From NCBI GenBank assembly GCA_964551315.1, contig CAZKCM010000013.1:13037-77036 (forward strand): a stretch of 64,000 bases of DNA, in the 5' to 3' direction. Every line of letters starts with the position of its first letter. The first letter of the stretch is position 1. The notes beneath the pieces are model-generated. The model had not been told where the DNA came from and made no database searches. It saw nothing but the letters and a program-made list of their open reading frames with translations. Below, piece after piece: positions 15,897-23,886 of the stretch. This DNA comes from Virgifigura sp964551315 (GTDB lineage: Bacteria; Pseudomonadota; Alphaproteobacteria; Dongiales; Dongiaceae). Position numbers and translations under genes: made by a program.

Positions 15897-16313
15897 ATGA
15901 AGCCATTGCTTCCCCCGGACTATCGTCCCTCCGAGGACGAGCCTTTCATGAACCCCATGCAGCAGGAGTACTTTCGGCAGAAGCTGTTGAGGTGGCGTGC
16001 GGAGCTCCTGCAGGAATCGACCGAGACGCTTCAGCATCTGCAGGAAGAAAGCCTGGCGGAGCCGGACGTTGCGGACCGGGCTTCGCTGGAGACCGACCGC
16101 TCGCTCGAGCTGCGGACGCGCGATCGGGAACGCAAGCTGATCGCCAAGATCGACGAGGCCTTGCGTCGGCTGGAGGACGGTTCCTACGGCTACTGCGAGG
16201 AAACGAACGAGCCGATCAGCCTCCGGCGCCTGGAGGCGCGGCCGATCGCGACTCTCAGCATCGAGGCGCAGGAGCGCCACGAGCGGATGGAGCGCACGCA
16301 CCGCGACGACTGA
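15897..16313 (+). CDS. dksA: RNA polymerase-binding transcription factor DksA
   Basis: 138 residues. DksA inserts its coiled coil into the RNA polymerase secondary channel and acts with ppGpp. The coiled-coil part is FRQKLLRWRAELLQESTETLQHL through TRDRERKLIAKIDEALRRLEDGSYG, with the DVADRASLETDR tip region. The zinc-finger region YGYCEETNEPISLRRLEARPIATLSIEAQERHE has only one of the usual four cysteines, a known pattern in alphaproteobacterial DksA. The ATG at 15897 is preferred to the TTG at 15885. It is found beside fliX in this lineage. Confidence 0.92.
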   Translation: MKPLLPPDYRPSEDEPFMNPMQQEYFRQKLLRWRAELLQESTETLQHLQEESLAEPDVADRASLETDRSLELRTRDRERKLIAKIDEALRRLEDGSYGYCEETNEPISLRRLEARPIATLSIEAQERHERMERTHRDD

Positions 16314-16377
16314 CCGAAGGGGGCGACTGCACGAGGGGTCGTCTCTGTTTCGCGGACGAGGCCGGCGGGCCGCCCCG

Positions 16378-17307
16378 TCAATATCCGCGGGCCGGATTGA
16401 CGCGCCCGGCCGGCATCTCGCCGCGCTCTAGCGCCCGCAGGGTCTCGGCCACCCGGGACAGCGCCGCCTCGGCGACCGGCTGCGCGGCGATGTGCGGCGT
16501 GACGATGATCCGCGGATGAGCCCAGAAGGGGTGGGTCCGCGGCAGCGGCTCCTCCGCGAACACGTCGATCATCGCGCCGGCGATCTGGCCGGCGTCGATG
16601 GCGGCGATCAGGTCCTCCTCGACCAGATGCGGCCCCCGCCCCATGTTCACGACATAGGCGCCGTGCGGCAGCTTGTCGAACAGCTCCCGGCACAGCACGC
16701 CCCGCGTCTCCGGCGTCAGCGGCAGCAGGTTGATCAGGATTTCCGCGCCGGCGAGGAACCGGTCGCGCTCCCGGGCGTCGAAGCAGGCGACGCCCTCGAT
16801 CCGCCGGGGCCGTCGGCTGAAGCCCCGCACCTTGAAGCCGAGCAGCGCCAGCTTCCGCGCGAGGTCGCCGCCGAGCTGGCCCAGCCCCATGACGCCGACC
16901 GAACGCTCCGACGGCGGCACCGCCTCGAGCATGCGCCATTCGCCGCGCGCCTGCTGCTGCAGGTACTCTCCCATCCGGCGGTGGAAGTGCAGCACGGCGT
17001 AGATGCCGTACTCGCTCATCTGCTCGGCGAGCCCGGCGCCGAGCAGCCGGATGAGCGGCACCTCGCGCGGGAACGCCGGGTCCTTGAGGATCTGGTCGAC
17101 GCCGGCGCCGAGCGCCACGACGGCGCGCAGGTTCGGCAGCGTCTTCAGCACGCCGTCCGCGATGCGGAACACCAGCGCGTAGCGCACATCCGCGGGGTCG
17201 CCGATGTCCGGCCACTCGCGAAACGTGAGATGCGGGAACTCCCGCTCGATCATGGCGCGCCACAGCGCCGGGTTGTCGATGTCGCTGCTGAACAGGATGG
17301 TCGGCAT
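16378..17307 (-). CDS. D-2-hydroxyacid dehydrogenase (glyoxylate/hydroxypyruvate reductase A-like)
   Basis: 309 residues, the usual length of GhrA-type enzymes. The NAD(P) domain shows SVGVMGLGQLGGDLARKLALLGFKV (about 135-160), LINLLPLTPETRG, VNMGRGPHLVEEDL, AMIDVFAEEPLP (acid residue) and IIVTPHIAAQ (catalytic His). The N-terminal catalytic domain has LGAGVDQIL. It reduces a 2-keto acid such as glyoxylate or hydroxypyruvate in the cytoplasm; substrate is not certain. It is convergent with dksA. The ATG at 17307 has GGGAGCC upstream. Confidence 0.88.
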   Translation of the reverse strand: MPTILFSSDIDNPALWRAMIEREFPHLTFREWPDIGDPADVRYALVFRIADGVLKTLPNLRAVVALGAGVDQILKDPAFPREVPLIRLLGAGLAEQMSEYGIYAVLHFHRRMGEYLQQQARGEWRMLEAVPPSERSVGVMGLGQLGGDLARKLALLGFKVRGFSRRPRRIEGVACFDARERDRFLAGAEILINLLPLTPETRGVLCRELFDKLPHGAYVVNMGRGPHLVEEDLIAAIDAGQIAGAMIDVFAEEPLPRTHPFWAHPRIIVTPHIAAQPVAEAALSRVAETLRALERGEMPAGRVNPARGY

Positions 17308-17419
17308 GGCGGCTCCCTCAGGTCCGGTCGGATGCGCCCGGCGGGGCGCACCGCATCTCGACCGGGACGGCGCTCTCCGTCAAGGCCGGATAGCCGGAGG
17401 GGTCCAAGGCGGCGACCGG

Positions 17420-17442
17420 CCGCCGGCATGTCTTGCCGGCGG
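17420..17442. terminator. perfect hairpin after the PEP-CTERM gene
   Basis: CCGCCGGCA-TGTCT-TGCCGGCGG: nine perfect pairs and a 5-base loop, 41 bp after the PEP-CTERM stop and 113 bp before the dehydrogenase start. No T-run follows, so it may be a stabiliser or terminator. It also fits the GGCA-N5-TGCC enhancer pattern, but it is single and not beside a flagellar gene. Confidence 0.45.
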
Positions 17443-17482
17443 TACGCCGCTCTCGACGCGCGGGGGTGGGTGGCCCGGGTCG

Positions 17483-18100
17483 TCAGCGGCGCTCGCGCCG
17501 CCGGCGCCACAGCGCGCCGAGGCCGACCAGGCCGCCGCCGAGCAACACCGCGCTGGCCGGCTCCGGAACCGCGGCCACGGGCTCGCGCAAGAGGAAGGTC
17601 GTTCGCAAGTAGCCTCCCCCCCATGCGCCCGAGCGGGGCTGGCCAGTCGAGGAATTCGCGGTGATGTCCAGCAGCCCGAGCGGCCCCAAATCGAGCGTAA
17701 CGGTCTCGCTGTTCGAGATCCGAAGTATGAACTGATTGCTGCCGATCTGCTGGAACCGGACCTCCTGCGTAAGCACAACGCTCTGCGAGCCGACCGTGAA
17801 GATCGTCTCGATGACCTGGGTGTCGTCAGGCCCCGGAAAGCTCCCGTCGCTTGTGCCGACGAGGTATTCAAAGCCATGCGATCTGGCGACCACCGGGACG
17901 CCGACGGTGAGGTCGAGCGACGTGTTGCAGGAGGGGTCGCCGGGGCATCCCCAGAATTTGATCTCCGTTTCCTGCGGCATTCCGGGGAAGAACGTCACCG
18001 TGCCAAAGCCGGATGTCGTATAGTTGATCGGCACGGCCTCGGCCGCGGAGCCGATGACCAGCCAAAGAGCCGCCACCACGGCCGCAATTCCTATTTTCAT
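17483..18100 (-). CDS. PEP-CTERM sorting-signal protein
   Basis: 205 residues, exported. It has an N-terminal signal peptide (MKIGIAAVVAALWLVIGSAAEA) and a beta-rich body with one Cys pair (CPGDPSC). The C-terminal sorting tail is VPEPASAVLLGGGLVGLGALWRRRRERR, that is, a VPEP motif, a hydrophobic span and an Arg cluster. Such tails are cut by exosortase, which attaches or releases the protein at the surface, usually with an exopolysaccharide system. No exosortase is in the window, so it must be elsewhere. The function of the body is unknown; these genes are often orphans. Confidence 0.85.
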   Translation of the reverse strand: MKIGIAAVVAALWLVIGSAAEAVPINYTTSGFGTVTFFPGMPQETEIKFWGCPGDPSCNTSLDLTVGVPVVARSHGFEYLVGTSDGSFPGPDDTQVIETIFTVGSQSVVLTQEVRFQQIGSNQFILRISNSETVTLDLGPLGLLDITANSSTGQPRSGAWGGGYLRTTFLLREPVAAVPEPASAVLLGGGLVGLGALWRRRRERR

Positions 18101-18192
18101 GACTGCCTTCCCTGTTCGATGGAAATATTGGGCGCATTTTCGTTGATTACAGGGAATATCATCCCATGCGCCCGTGACAGGCGCAAGACACG

Positions 18193-18212
18193 GGGGCGCC
18201 CATAAGCGCCCC
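18193..18212. terminator. GC hairpin between oxidase operon and PEP-CTERM gene
   Basis: GGGGCGC-CCATAA-GCGCCCC, seven perfect pairs, in the 206-bp space between the cytochrome c stop (18307) and the PEP-CTERM start (18100). No long T-run. It probably ends or processes the oxidase mRNA, together with the larger palindrome at 18258-18299. Confidence 0.4.
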
Positions 18213-18257
18213 GATCACCGATTCTTTCTCCGCATCCCGTTTGGGCCGGCCGGCCCG

Positions 18258-18299
18258 CCGGACGGGAGGGGGGTTTTGGGGAGGGGGCGTCCCGTCCGG
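18258..18299. repeat. palindrome enclosing a G-quadruplex-type run
   Basis: Arms CCGGACGGGA (18258-18267) and TCCCGTCCGG (18290-18299) are a perfect ten-base inverted repeat. From 18264 to 18287 the plus strand has four G-runs of 3, 6, 4 and 5 separated by A, TTTT and A, which satisfies the usual G-quadruplex pattern. It lies 8 bp after the stop of the oxidase operon, whose template strand is the G-rich one. Confidence 0.6.
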
Positions 18300-18306
18300 G
18301 CCTGTC

Positions 18307-19146
18307 TCACCGCCCCGGCAAGCCGCCGTAATAGATGGCGAGGCCGTGCATCTCCTCCGGCGTCAGCCGGCTCGCGATCGTTCGCATTCGGCCGAACAGG
18401 TCGTTGTCGCGCTCGCCCGTGGCGAAGAGCCGAAGCTGCTGTTCGAGATAGGGCACGGACTGGCCGAGCAGGACCGCCGCCCCCTCCGGGCCGCTGTAAT
18501 TGGCCCCGTGGCAGGAATCGCAGGCCGGCAGTCCGCGCCCCGTGTCGCCGATCGTGGCCAACTGCACGATGTCGGGCCGGACGGCCGTGGTGGCCGGCAC
18601 ACCGCGCCGGGGGGCGCGAGACGCGTAATACGCGGCGACGTCGGCCATCTGCCGCTCGTCGAGCTCCTGCGCGAAGGGCGCCATGACTTCGGCCTGCCCG
18701 CCTTGCCGGCTGCCGGCCTTGAAGTCCTGAAGCTGCTTGAAGATCGTGGCGGCCGATTGATGGGCGAGGTTGGGGTAGCTCGGATCGACGGCGATCCCGT
18801 CCTCGCCGTGGCAGGCCGCGCAGACCTCCGCCGCGATGGTCGCGCCGCGCTCGATGTCGCCGCCTCCGATCAGCGCGCGCGTGGCACCCGTCCAGGCGAC
18901 CTGCGACGCCGGGGCCGCGGTCGGCGGCGCGGCGGCCGGAGGGGGCTCGCGGAATCCCGGAATGCCGGCGGCGCGGCAGATCGCGGCCAGGGGATCGAAG
19001 CCGGCCTCCTTGCTTGCCGGCAGCAGCACGAAACCCAGGCCGAGGCTGACCAGCACGAAGCCGCCGACGGCGATGCTGGCCCAGACGCGCCACGGCCTGT
19101 CGAGCGCTTCCTGTTCGGCCGGAACGGCCGGGCGATCCGGCATCAT
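18307..19146 (-). CDS. dihaem cytochrome c (c4-like), membrane-anchored
   Basis: 279 residues. An N-terminal membrane anchor (VWASIAVGGFVLVSLGLGFVLL, about 21-42) is followed by a Pro/Ala linker and two class I cytochrome c domains. Each has one haem motif, CAACH and CDSCH, with distal methionines in the QAEVMAPFA and FGRMRTIAS regions. The pattern is that of cytochrome c4. Being the last gene of the ba3 oxidase operon, it is probably the electron donor to its CuA centre. It starts 1 bp from the subunit I stop. Confidence 0.88.
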   Translation of the reverse strand: MMPDRPAVPAEQEALDRPWRVWASIAVGGFVLVSLGLGFVLLPASKEAGFDPLAAICRAAGIPGFREPPPAAAPPTAAPASQVAWTGATRALIGGGDIERGATIAAEVCAACHGEDGIAVDPSYPNLAHQSAATIFKQLQDFKAGSRQGGQAEVMAPFAQELDERQMADVAAYYASRAPRRGVPATTAVRPDIVQLATIGDTGRGLPACDSCHGANYSGPEGAAVLLGQSVPYLEQQLRLFATGERDNDLFGRMRTIASRLTPEEMHGLAIYYGGLPGR

Positions 19147-19147
19147 C

Positions 19148-20773
19148 TCACCCTCCCAGGGCGGCGCGGTGAACGAGCGCCGGCTCGCCTTCGAAGAGGA
19201 AGAACTGCGCGATCGGGTAGCCGTAGGCGACGGCCATCAGGAACAGGACGAGACCGTTCCAAAGGGCGAACCCGTTCAGGGCGCTCGGCAGCTGCCGCGG
19301 CGGATGGACGGCGAGGGCGTAGCGCATGCGCCGGTCGACGGTCGGGGGGCCGCGGAAGAGATCCGCGAGAAGCCAGATGAACAGAAGCGCGCCCGCCAGC
19401 ATGATGGCGCCCCCGGCGGTGGAGACGAGGATCCACGGGCCCCAATAGGAGATCTCGGGATTGGCGAAGTCGAAGTTCGCGACCCGCCGGGGCTGGCCGA
19501 ACAGGCCGAGGCCATGCCAAGGCAGCGTGGTCACCATCACGCCGACGAACCAGAGCCAGAGCTGAAGGCGCATGGGCCGGACCGAGAGCGGCTGCCGCCC
19601 GGTCAGCTTGGGCCAGATTTCGTAGGCGATCGCGAAGTACATGATCACCACGGAACCGCCGAAGATCAGGTGGAAATGCGCCGTGACCCAGGAGGTGTTG
19701 TGGATCATGGCGTTTATGCCGTAGCCCATGTTGACCACGCCGCCAAAGCCCCCGAAGCCCAGCATGACGAAGGCCAAGCCGGAGGCGAGAACCATCGGCC
19801 GCTCCCAGGGAAGGGCCCGGATCCAGCCGAACAGACCGGTCCCGCCGCGCAGCCGCCCGGCGATTTCCAGCGAGGCGGCGATGGTGAAGACGGTGAGCAG
19901 CGTCGGCACCGTGACGAGGGTGGTGAGCATGACCTGCAGGAACTTGAAGCCGGTGCCGTGCCCCGGGTCCATCAGCAGGTGGTGCATGCCGACGGGCAGC
20001 GAGTAGAGCAGGAACAGGATGAAGGCGATCCGCCCCATCGTGTCGCTGTAGAGCCGCCCGCCCGCCGCCGGCGGCAGCAGGGTGTAAAAGGCGATGTAGG
20101 CCGGCAGCAGCCAGAAATAGACGATGGCGTGCAGGGTCCAGGAAAAGAGGGTGCGGGCGAGGCCGGCATCGATCGTCTGCTTCCAGCCCAGGGCCGCGGG
20201 GATGATCTGAAAGACGAGCTCCAGGCCCACGCCGATGACCGTCCAGAGCCAGAGGACCGCGGTCCCGACGAAGGCGAACACGGCGAGCGGCACGGGGCGG
20301 CCGGGGTTCTCGCGCTTCCAGCCGGCCATCGCCAGGATCATCAGCACGGCCCAGACCAACGACCCGACGACGACGAGAAGCACGCCGAGATAGTAGAAGG
20401 CGCTGCCGACGAGCGGCGGGTAGAAGGTGTAGAGGACCGATGCCTCGCCCCTGAAGATGGAGACCGCCGCCATGACGACGCCGACGACGGCGATCCAGAA
20501 GCCGGCCCAGGCCGCCTTGAGGCTCGGCAGCGGGCGGTCGAGCGCGGTCACCGCGACGAAATAGCCGAAGCCCATGGCGAACAGCGTCGGCAGGACGTAG
20601 GCCATCAGCGTGCCGTGCGCCGTGACCGAGATGTAGTAGGGCTCCGGCGCCTCGTCCGGGGCCGTCAGCGGGCTGCGCGACAGCATCTGCCCGGCCCCCA
20701 TCACCGCGGCGATGGCGAACGCCGCAAAGGCCACCCAGATGTGCGCGAGGACGAGCCTCTCAATCCGGTGCAT
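19148..20773 (-). CDS. ba3-type (B-family) cytochrome c oxidase subunit I
   Basis: 541 residues with about 13 membrane spans. Haem and copper ligands are visible: ISVTAHGTLMAYV (low-spin haem His), WTLHAIVYFWLLPAYIAFY (CuB His and cross-linked Tyr), PVGMHHLLMDPG (CuB His pair) and NTSWVTAHFHLIFGG (haem a3 and low-spin haem His). The HxxVYFW form and the missing K-channel glutamate pattern place it in the ba3/B family, high-affinity oxygen reductases. It overlaps subunit II by 14 bases. Electrons would come from the dihaem cytochrome encoded downstream. Confidence 0.92.
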   Translation of the reverse strand: MHRIERLVLAHIWVAFAAFAIAAVMGAGQMLSRSPLTAPDEAPEPYYISVTAHGTLMAYVLPTLFAMGFGYFVAVTALDRPLPSLKAAWAGFWIAVVGVVMAAVSIFRGEASVLYTFYPPLVGSAFYYLGVLLVVVGSLVWAVLMILAMAGWKRENPGRPVPLAVFAFVGTAVLWLWTVIGVGLELVFQIIPAALGWKQTIDAGLARTLFSWTLHAIVYFWLLPAYIAFYTLLPPAAGGRLYSDTMGRIAFILFLLYSLPVGMHHLLMDPGHGTGFKFLQVMLTTLVTVPTLLTVFTIAASLEIAGRLRGGTGLFGWIRALPWERPMVLASGLAFVMLGFGGFGGVVNMGYGINAMIHNTSWVTAHFHLIFGGSVVIMYFAIAYEIWPKLTGRQPLSVRPMRLQLWLWFVGVMVTTLPWHGLGLFGQPRRVANFDFANPEISYWGPWILVSTAGGAIMLAGALLFIWLLADLFRGPPTVDRRMRYALAVHPPRQLPSALNGFALWNGLVLFLMAVAYGYPIAQFFLFEGEPALVHRAALGG

Positions 20774-21305
20774 CGCAAGTCACCCGTCCGTTCTCGTCAG
20801 GGGTCCATTCGCTTTCCGGCAGGACGCGGACGATGCTCCACATCTCGCTGTGGCCGAGGCCGCAAAACTCGTGGCACGGCATGAAGTGGTCGCCGGGCTC
20901 GGGGAAGACCGTTCGCACCTCCGAGACATAGCCGGGGATCACCATGGTGTTCACGTTGGTGCCCGCGACGATGAAGCCGTGGATGACGTCGGGGCTGGTC
21001 GCGCGGATGGTGACCGGCCGGCCGGCCGGCACGGGGATGCAGCGCGGCACGAAGGCGAACTGGGTCGCCACGATCCGCGTCACGACCGCGCCGTCCGGGC
21101 CGACCCGGGTCCCGAGGTTGCTCTCGACGAATTCGCCTTCGAGATGGATCGTCGTGGGATCGATCGTCTCGACGTTGCTCGGCGGGTGCAGCAGCATCGT
21201 CGCGCTCGAGAAGACGATGACGGCGATGATGATTGCGATGGCGGCCGCGACGACCGCGCTCCATTTGAGCTCGGTCTTGAGGATGCCGCGTTCGTCCATC
21301 GCCAT
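20760..21305 (-). CDS. cytochrome c oxidase subunit II, ba3 type
   Basis: 181 residues. One N-terminal membrane span (SAVVAAAIAIIIAVIVFSSA) anchors a periplasmic cupredoxin domain with a complete CuA site: the His of VIHGFIVAG, then CHEFCGLGHSEMW with two Cys, one His and one Met. It accepts electrons from a cytochrome c and passes them to subunit I. Single-span subunit II is normal for B-family oxidases. It lies 4 bp after the small subunit gene and overlaps subunit I. Confidence 0.93.
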   Translation of the reverse strand: MAMDERGILKTELKWSAVVAAAIAIIIAVIVFSSATMLLHPPSNVETIDPTTIHLEGEFVESNLGTRVGPDGAVVTRIVATQFAFVPRCIPVPAGRPVTIRATSPDVIHGFIVAGTNVNTMVIPGYVSEVRTVFPEPGDHFMPCHEFCGLGHSEMWSIVRVLPESEWTPDENGRVTCDAPD

Positions 21306-21309
21306 GGGC

Positions 21310-21510
21310 TCACCCGACCGGCCCGCGCGGGATGAACACCCCGAAATAGATGGCGAGCCAACAGATCAGCATGATCCCGACGGCGGTGCCCGACACGGCG
21401 AGCGCGCCGCGGGGGACCTCCTGGAGGACGCGCTCGAGATCGTCCTCCCGCACCGGATCGGCAACGTCCTCCGGGCGGTCCGCTGCCGAAGGTTCGTCGT
21501 AGATCGCCAT
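21310..21510 (-). CDS. small oxidase subunit IIa-like membrane protein
   Basis: 66 residues with an acidic N-terminal 35 residues and one membrane span, GALAVSGTAVGIMLICWLAIYFGVFIP. Size, single helix and position before the CuA subunit match the short subunit IIa of ba3 oxidases, which supplies the helix missing from subunit II. It is the first gene of the oxidase operon. AGGAGA precedes the ATG at 21510. The identification rests on context and hydropathy rather than a strong motif. Confidence 0.75.
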   Translation of the reverse strand: MAIYDEPSAADRPEDVADPVREDDLERVLQEVPRGALAVSGTAVGIMLICWLAIYFGVFIPRGPVG

Positions 21511-22099
21511 GGGATCTCCTCTCTTCCCGTCCTCGTCCGTTCTCCGGTCCCGGCCCGGTCGGGCGACCGCGCAACCGCGGCCGCGGGGCAGGGACCGGCC
21601 GGGGCGGACCGCGAAACCCGTCCGCCGTCGCGTCCGACGGCGCTACGGCGTCGGGTCTCTGCCGGAGCGCGTGAACCTGCGCCGGCAACGGCGCAAAAGC
21701 GGATGGTGGGGCCGGAACCGTACGCCGTCCGACGGCCATCCGGTTTGGCGGCCATCCGGTCTCGCCCGATCTCGTTCGCGGGTTGCGAGGGCTTGATCCC
21801 CCTGTGGCAAGGGCGCTGTAAGGGGCGCGATCTTCATCGGCGTCTCCGTTGCGCACTTGATCTGCATAGAAGAAAAACTGTAGAGGCGGCCGGCAAAAGC
21901 AATACCGGCGGGCCGTCAAAAGACATGTCCAAGTTGATCGCGGCCGATCGCCGTCGCGGACGCGGTCACCGGCCTTGATACGACGCCGGAAGGCGAGCCG
22001 GGACCGCCCGCGGGGACGGTCCCGGTTCCCGGAAGGTTTTCGGCCCGGAGCCCGGAGAGAGGAGGCCTTGTCCCGGCCGCTCCGTCCGGGCCGCGGGGG
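21511..22099. other. 589-bp intergenic region before the oxidase operon
   Basis: No convincing gene: frames here are short, Arg/Pro-rich and without ribosome sites. It separates the oxidase operon start (21510) from the flgH stop (22100). It contains a candidate FNR/CRP-type half-palindrome TTGAT-CTGC-ATAGA at 21857-21870 (left half exact, right half three of five) in an AT-richer patch, which could hold the oxidase promoter. It also contains the hairpin at 21998-22025. Confidence 0.6.
21998..22025 (-). terminator. hairpin downstream of flgH
   Basis: CCGGGACCG and CGGTCCCGG form nine perfect pairs around a 10-base loop, 75 bp after the flgH stop. There is no T-run on the minus strand, so it may be a factor-dependent end or an mRNA stabiliser for the flgF-flgG-flgA-flgH transcript. 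Confidence 0.4.
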
Positions 22100-22864
22100 T
22101 CAGAACGGGGCGATGATGTCGAAGATCTGCTGGCCGTAGCGCGGCTGCTGCACGTCGGAGAGGTGACCGCGGCCGCCATAGGAGATGCGCGCCTCGGCGA
22201 TCTTGTCGAAGTCGATCGTGTTGGTCGAGGTGATGTCCGCGGGGCGGATGACGCCGGTGATGAACAGCTCGCGGACCTCGTAGTTGACCCGGACCTCCTG
22301 GCGGCCGGACAGGACCAGATTGCCGTTCGGCAAGACCTGGGTGATGAGGGCGGCGACGCGCAGGTCGATCTCCTCTTCGCGATCGACGGCCCCGGCCCCG
22401 ACGGAGCTGCTTTCGCTCGATGCCTCGACGAGGTTCGCGGGGTTCACCGCCGCCGGCAGGATCGTATCGAGCTTCGATTCGAGGCCGAAGAAGGACGGCA
22501 GGCCGGCGTCCTCGGCCGCGCCCCGGCTCCGGCTGGTGCGGTTGGTCAGCGTCGCTCCGTCCTTGATCTGGATGACGACCGTCAGGATGTCGCCGACCTG
22601 GCCGGCCCGCTGGTCCTTGAAGAAGGCCCGGCTGCCCTGCCGCCACAGGGAGTTCGCCTGGCGCTCCTCGGTCACCGGCGAGGGCATCGGCAGGCTCACC
22701 GGTTGGTAGCCGGGCACCGCCACGGGGTTGGTGATGTGCGTCAGCGGCGGCGTCTCGCCCACCTGCGACAGCCGCGAGAGCGTGTTGCCGCATCCCGACA
22801 GCGCGGTGCCGAGCAGGACCAGGCCGCCGGCGAGGCACAGGGTCTTGCGGGAGGGATGGCGCAT
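22100..22864 (-). CDS. flgH: flagellar L-ring lipoprotein FlgH
   Basis: 254 residues. FlgH forms the outer-membrane L-ring. The signal peptide ends in a lipobox LSGC (Cys 25). Family stretches are SLWRQGSRAFFKDQRAGQVGDILTVVIQIKDGATL, a Ser-rich middle, LRVAALITQVLPNGNLVLSGRQEVRVNYEVRELFITGVIRP and STNTIDFDKIAEARISYGGRG. TAGGAG lies 7 bases before the ATG at 22864. Last gene of the flgF operon, 10 bp after flgA. Confidence 0.97.
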   Translation of the reverse strand: MRHPSRKTLCLAGGLVLLGTALSGCGNTLSRLSQVGETPPLTHITNPVAVPGYQPVSLPMPSPVTEERQANSLWRQGSRAFFKDQRAGQVGDILTVVIQIKDGATLTNRTSRSRGAAEDAGLPSFFGLESKLDTILPAAVNPANLVEASSESSSVGAGAVDREEEIDLRVAALITQVLPNGNLVLSGRQEVRVNYEVRELFITGVIRPADITSTNTIDFDKIAEARISYGGRGHLSDVQQPRYGQQIFDIIAPF

Positions 22865-22874
22865 CTGATTGCTC

Positions 22875-23882
22875 CTACTTGCTGACGGCCGGACCGCCCG
22901 CGGCCACGACGACGAGGCCGGGCTCCACGACCACCGCCTCGACGATCCGGTTGCTGTTGGTGTTCATGACCCGGACGACGTCGCCCCGGGCGCCGTCCTG
23001 CAGGGCGCGTCCGCGCACGCTCAAGGACATGCGCGGCTTCTCCAGCGTCATCGTCACGGTGCTGCCCTTCGCCACCAGCACCGCCCTCCGGACCTCGGTG
23101 TGGTGGATCGGTTCGCCGGGGGGCAGGGTGCGGCGCGGCGACTTGCCGAGAAGCTGGTCGGCGTCGAGGGCCGTGTTCCGGGTGATCCGGTCGGCGCGCA
23201 CCGCCTTCCACTCCAGGTCGTCCCGGCCGATGATCTCGCCCGGGCTCAGCCGGCGCGCGGCCACCGGGACCTCGACGAGCGGGAAGAGCCGGCCGGAGAC
23301 CGTGTTGCGGGCGACGGCCGGTCCGTCGGCCGGGGCGGTGACCAGGGCAACGAAGCGGCCGCTGGCGCGGTCCAGCGACAGCTTCTCGACCTTGATCGTC
23401 GGGGGCAGGTCGACCGGCAGGTGGAAGCCGGCCCCGCCGCCGTCCAGGGCGATCTCGACGGGGCCTTCGATGCCGCGCGCCGCCACGGCCGCGTGCAGCG
23501 CCTGCCGGATCTCCGCCGGCCCGATCTTCTGGCTCGCCCGGGCGACGACGGTCTGCTCGAAGCGCGAGGCCGGCCGCCAGGGCAGCTCGTAGGCGCTCGC
23601 GAGGGCGGCGAGCCAGCGCGCGTCCAGGACGACGCTCTCGCCGGGCGCGGGGGCCCGGGCGATCGGCGTGGCGCCGTTGGCCAGCGGCCCCGCGAAAAGG
23701 TCGCGGAGGCGGATGACCGGATCCTCGACCAGCACCGACGGCCGCAGCGTGAGCGGCGCCGCCGGAATCGCCGTTTCGGCGCCGGCCGCGGGCACCGCCG
23801 CCGCTCCGGCCATCCATCCGGCGGCCGGGCCGGCGAGGAGGAGGGCGAGCGCGTATCGGAAGGATCGGATCAGCCGTGCCAT
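22875..23882 (-). CDS. flgA: flagellar P-ring assembly chaperone FlgA
   Basis: 335 residues. FlgA helps FlgI form the P-ring in the periplasm. An N-terminal signal peptide (FRYALALLLAGPAAGWMAGAAA) is followed by a variable region. The C-terminal SAF-type domain has VPVAARRLSPGEIIGRDDLEWK, VRADRITRNTALDADQLLGKSPRRTLPPGEPIH and KGSTVTMTLEKPRMSLSVRGRALQDGARGDVVRVMN. It is longer than the usual 220-330 residues because of the N-terminal region. It starts 4 bp after the flgG stop. Confidence 0.93.
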   Translation of the reverse strand: MARLIRSFRYALALLLAGPAAGWMAGAAAVPAAGAETAIPAAPLTLRPSVLVEDPVIRLRDLFAGPLANGATPIARAPAPGESVVLDARWLAALASAYELPWRPASRFEQTVVARASQKIGPAEIRQALHAAVAARGIEGPVEIALDGGGAGFHLPVDLPPTIKVEKLSLDRASGRFVALVTAPADGPAVARNTVSGRLFPLVEVPVAARRLSPGEIIGRDDLEWKAVRADRITRNTALDADQLLGKSPRRTLPPGEPIHHTEVRRAVLVAKGSTVTMTLEKPRMSLSVRGRALQDGARGDVVRVMNTNSNRIVEAVVVEPGLVVVAAGGPAVSK

Positions 23883-23886
23883 GGTC

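Noticed and set aside
17420..17442. Fourth FlbD-type palindrome
   Set aside because: Arms and 5-base spacer fit, but it is single, has a longer stem, lies after a PEP-CTERM gene and no flagellar promoter is near; more likely an mRNA hairpin.
18836..20884. 682-residue plus-strand frame opposite the oxidase genes
   Set aside because: Antisense shadow with very Asp/Gly/Arg-rich composition; the minus strand has complete haem-copper ligands.
21857..21870. FNR box for the oxidase operon
   Set aside because: Only the left half matches fully and it is about 345 bp from the first gene; mentioned under the intergenic entry but not called.
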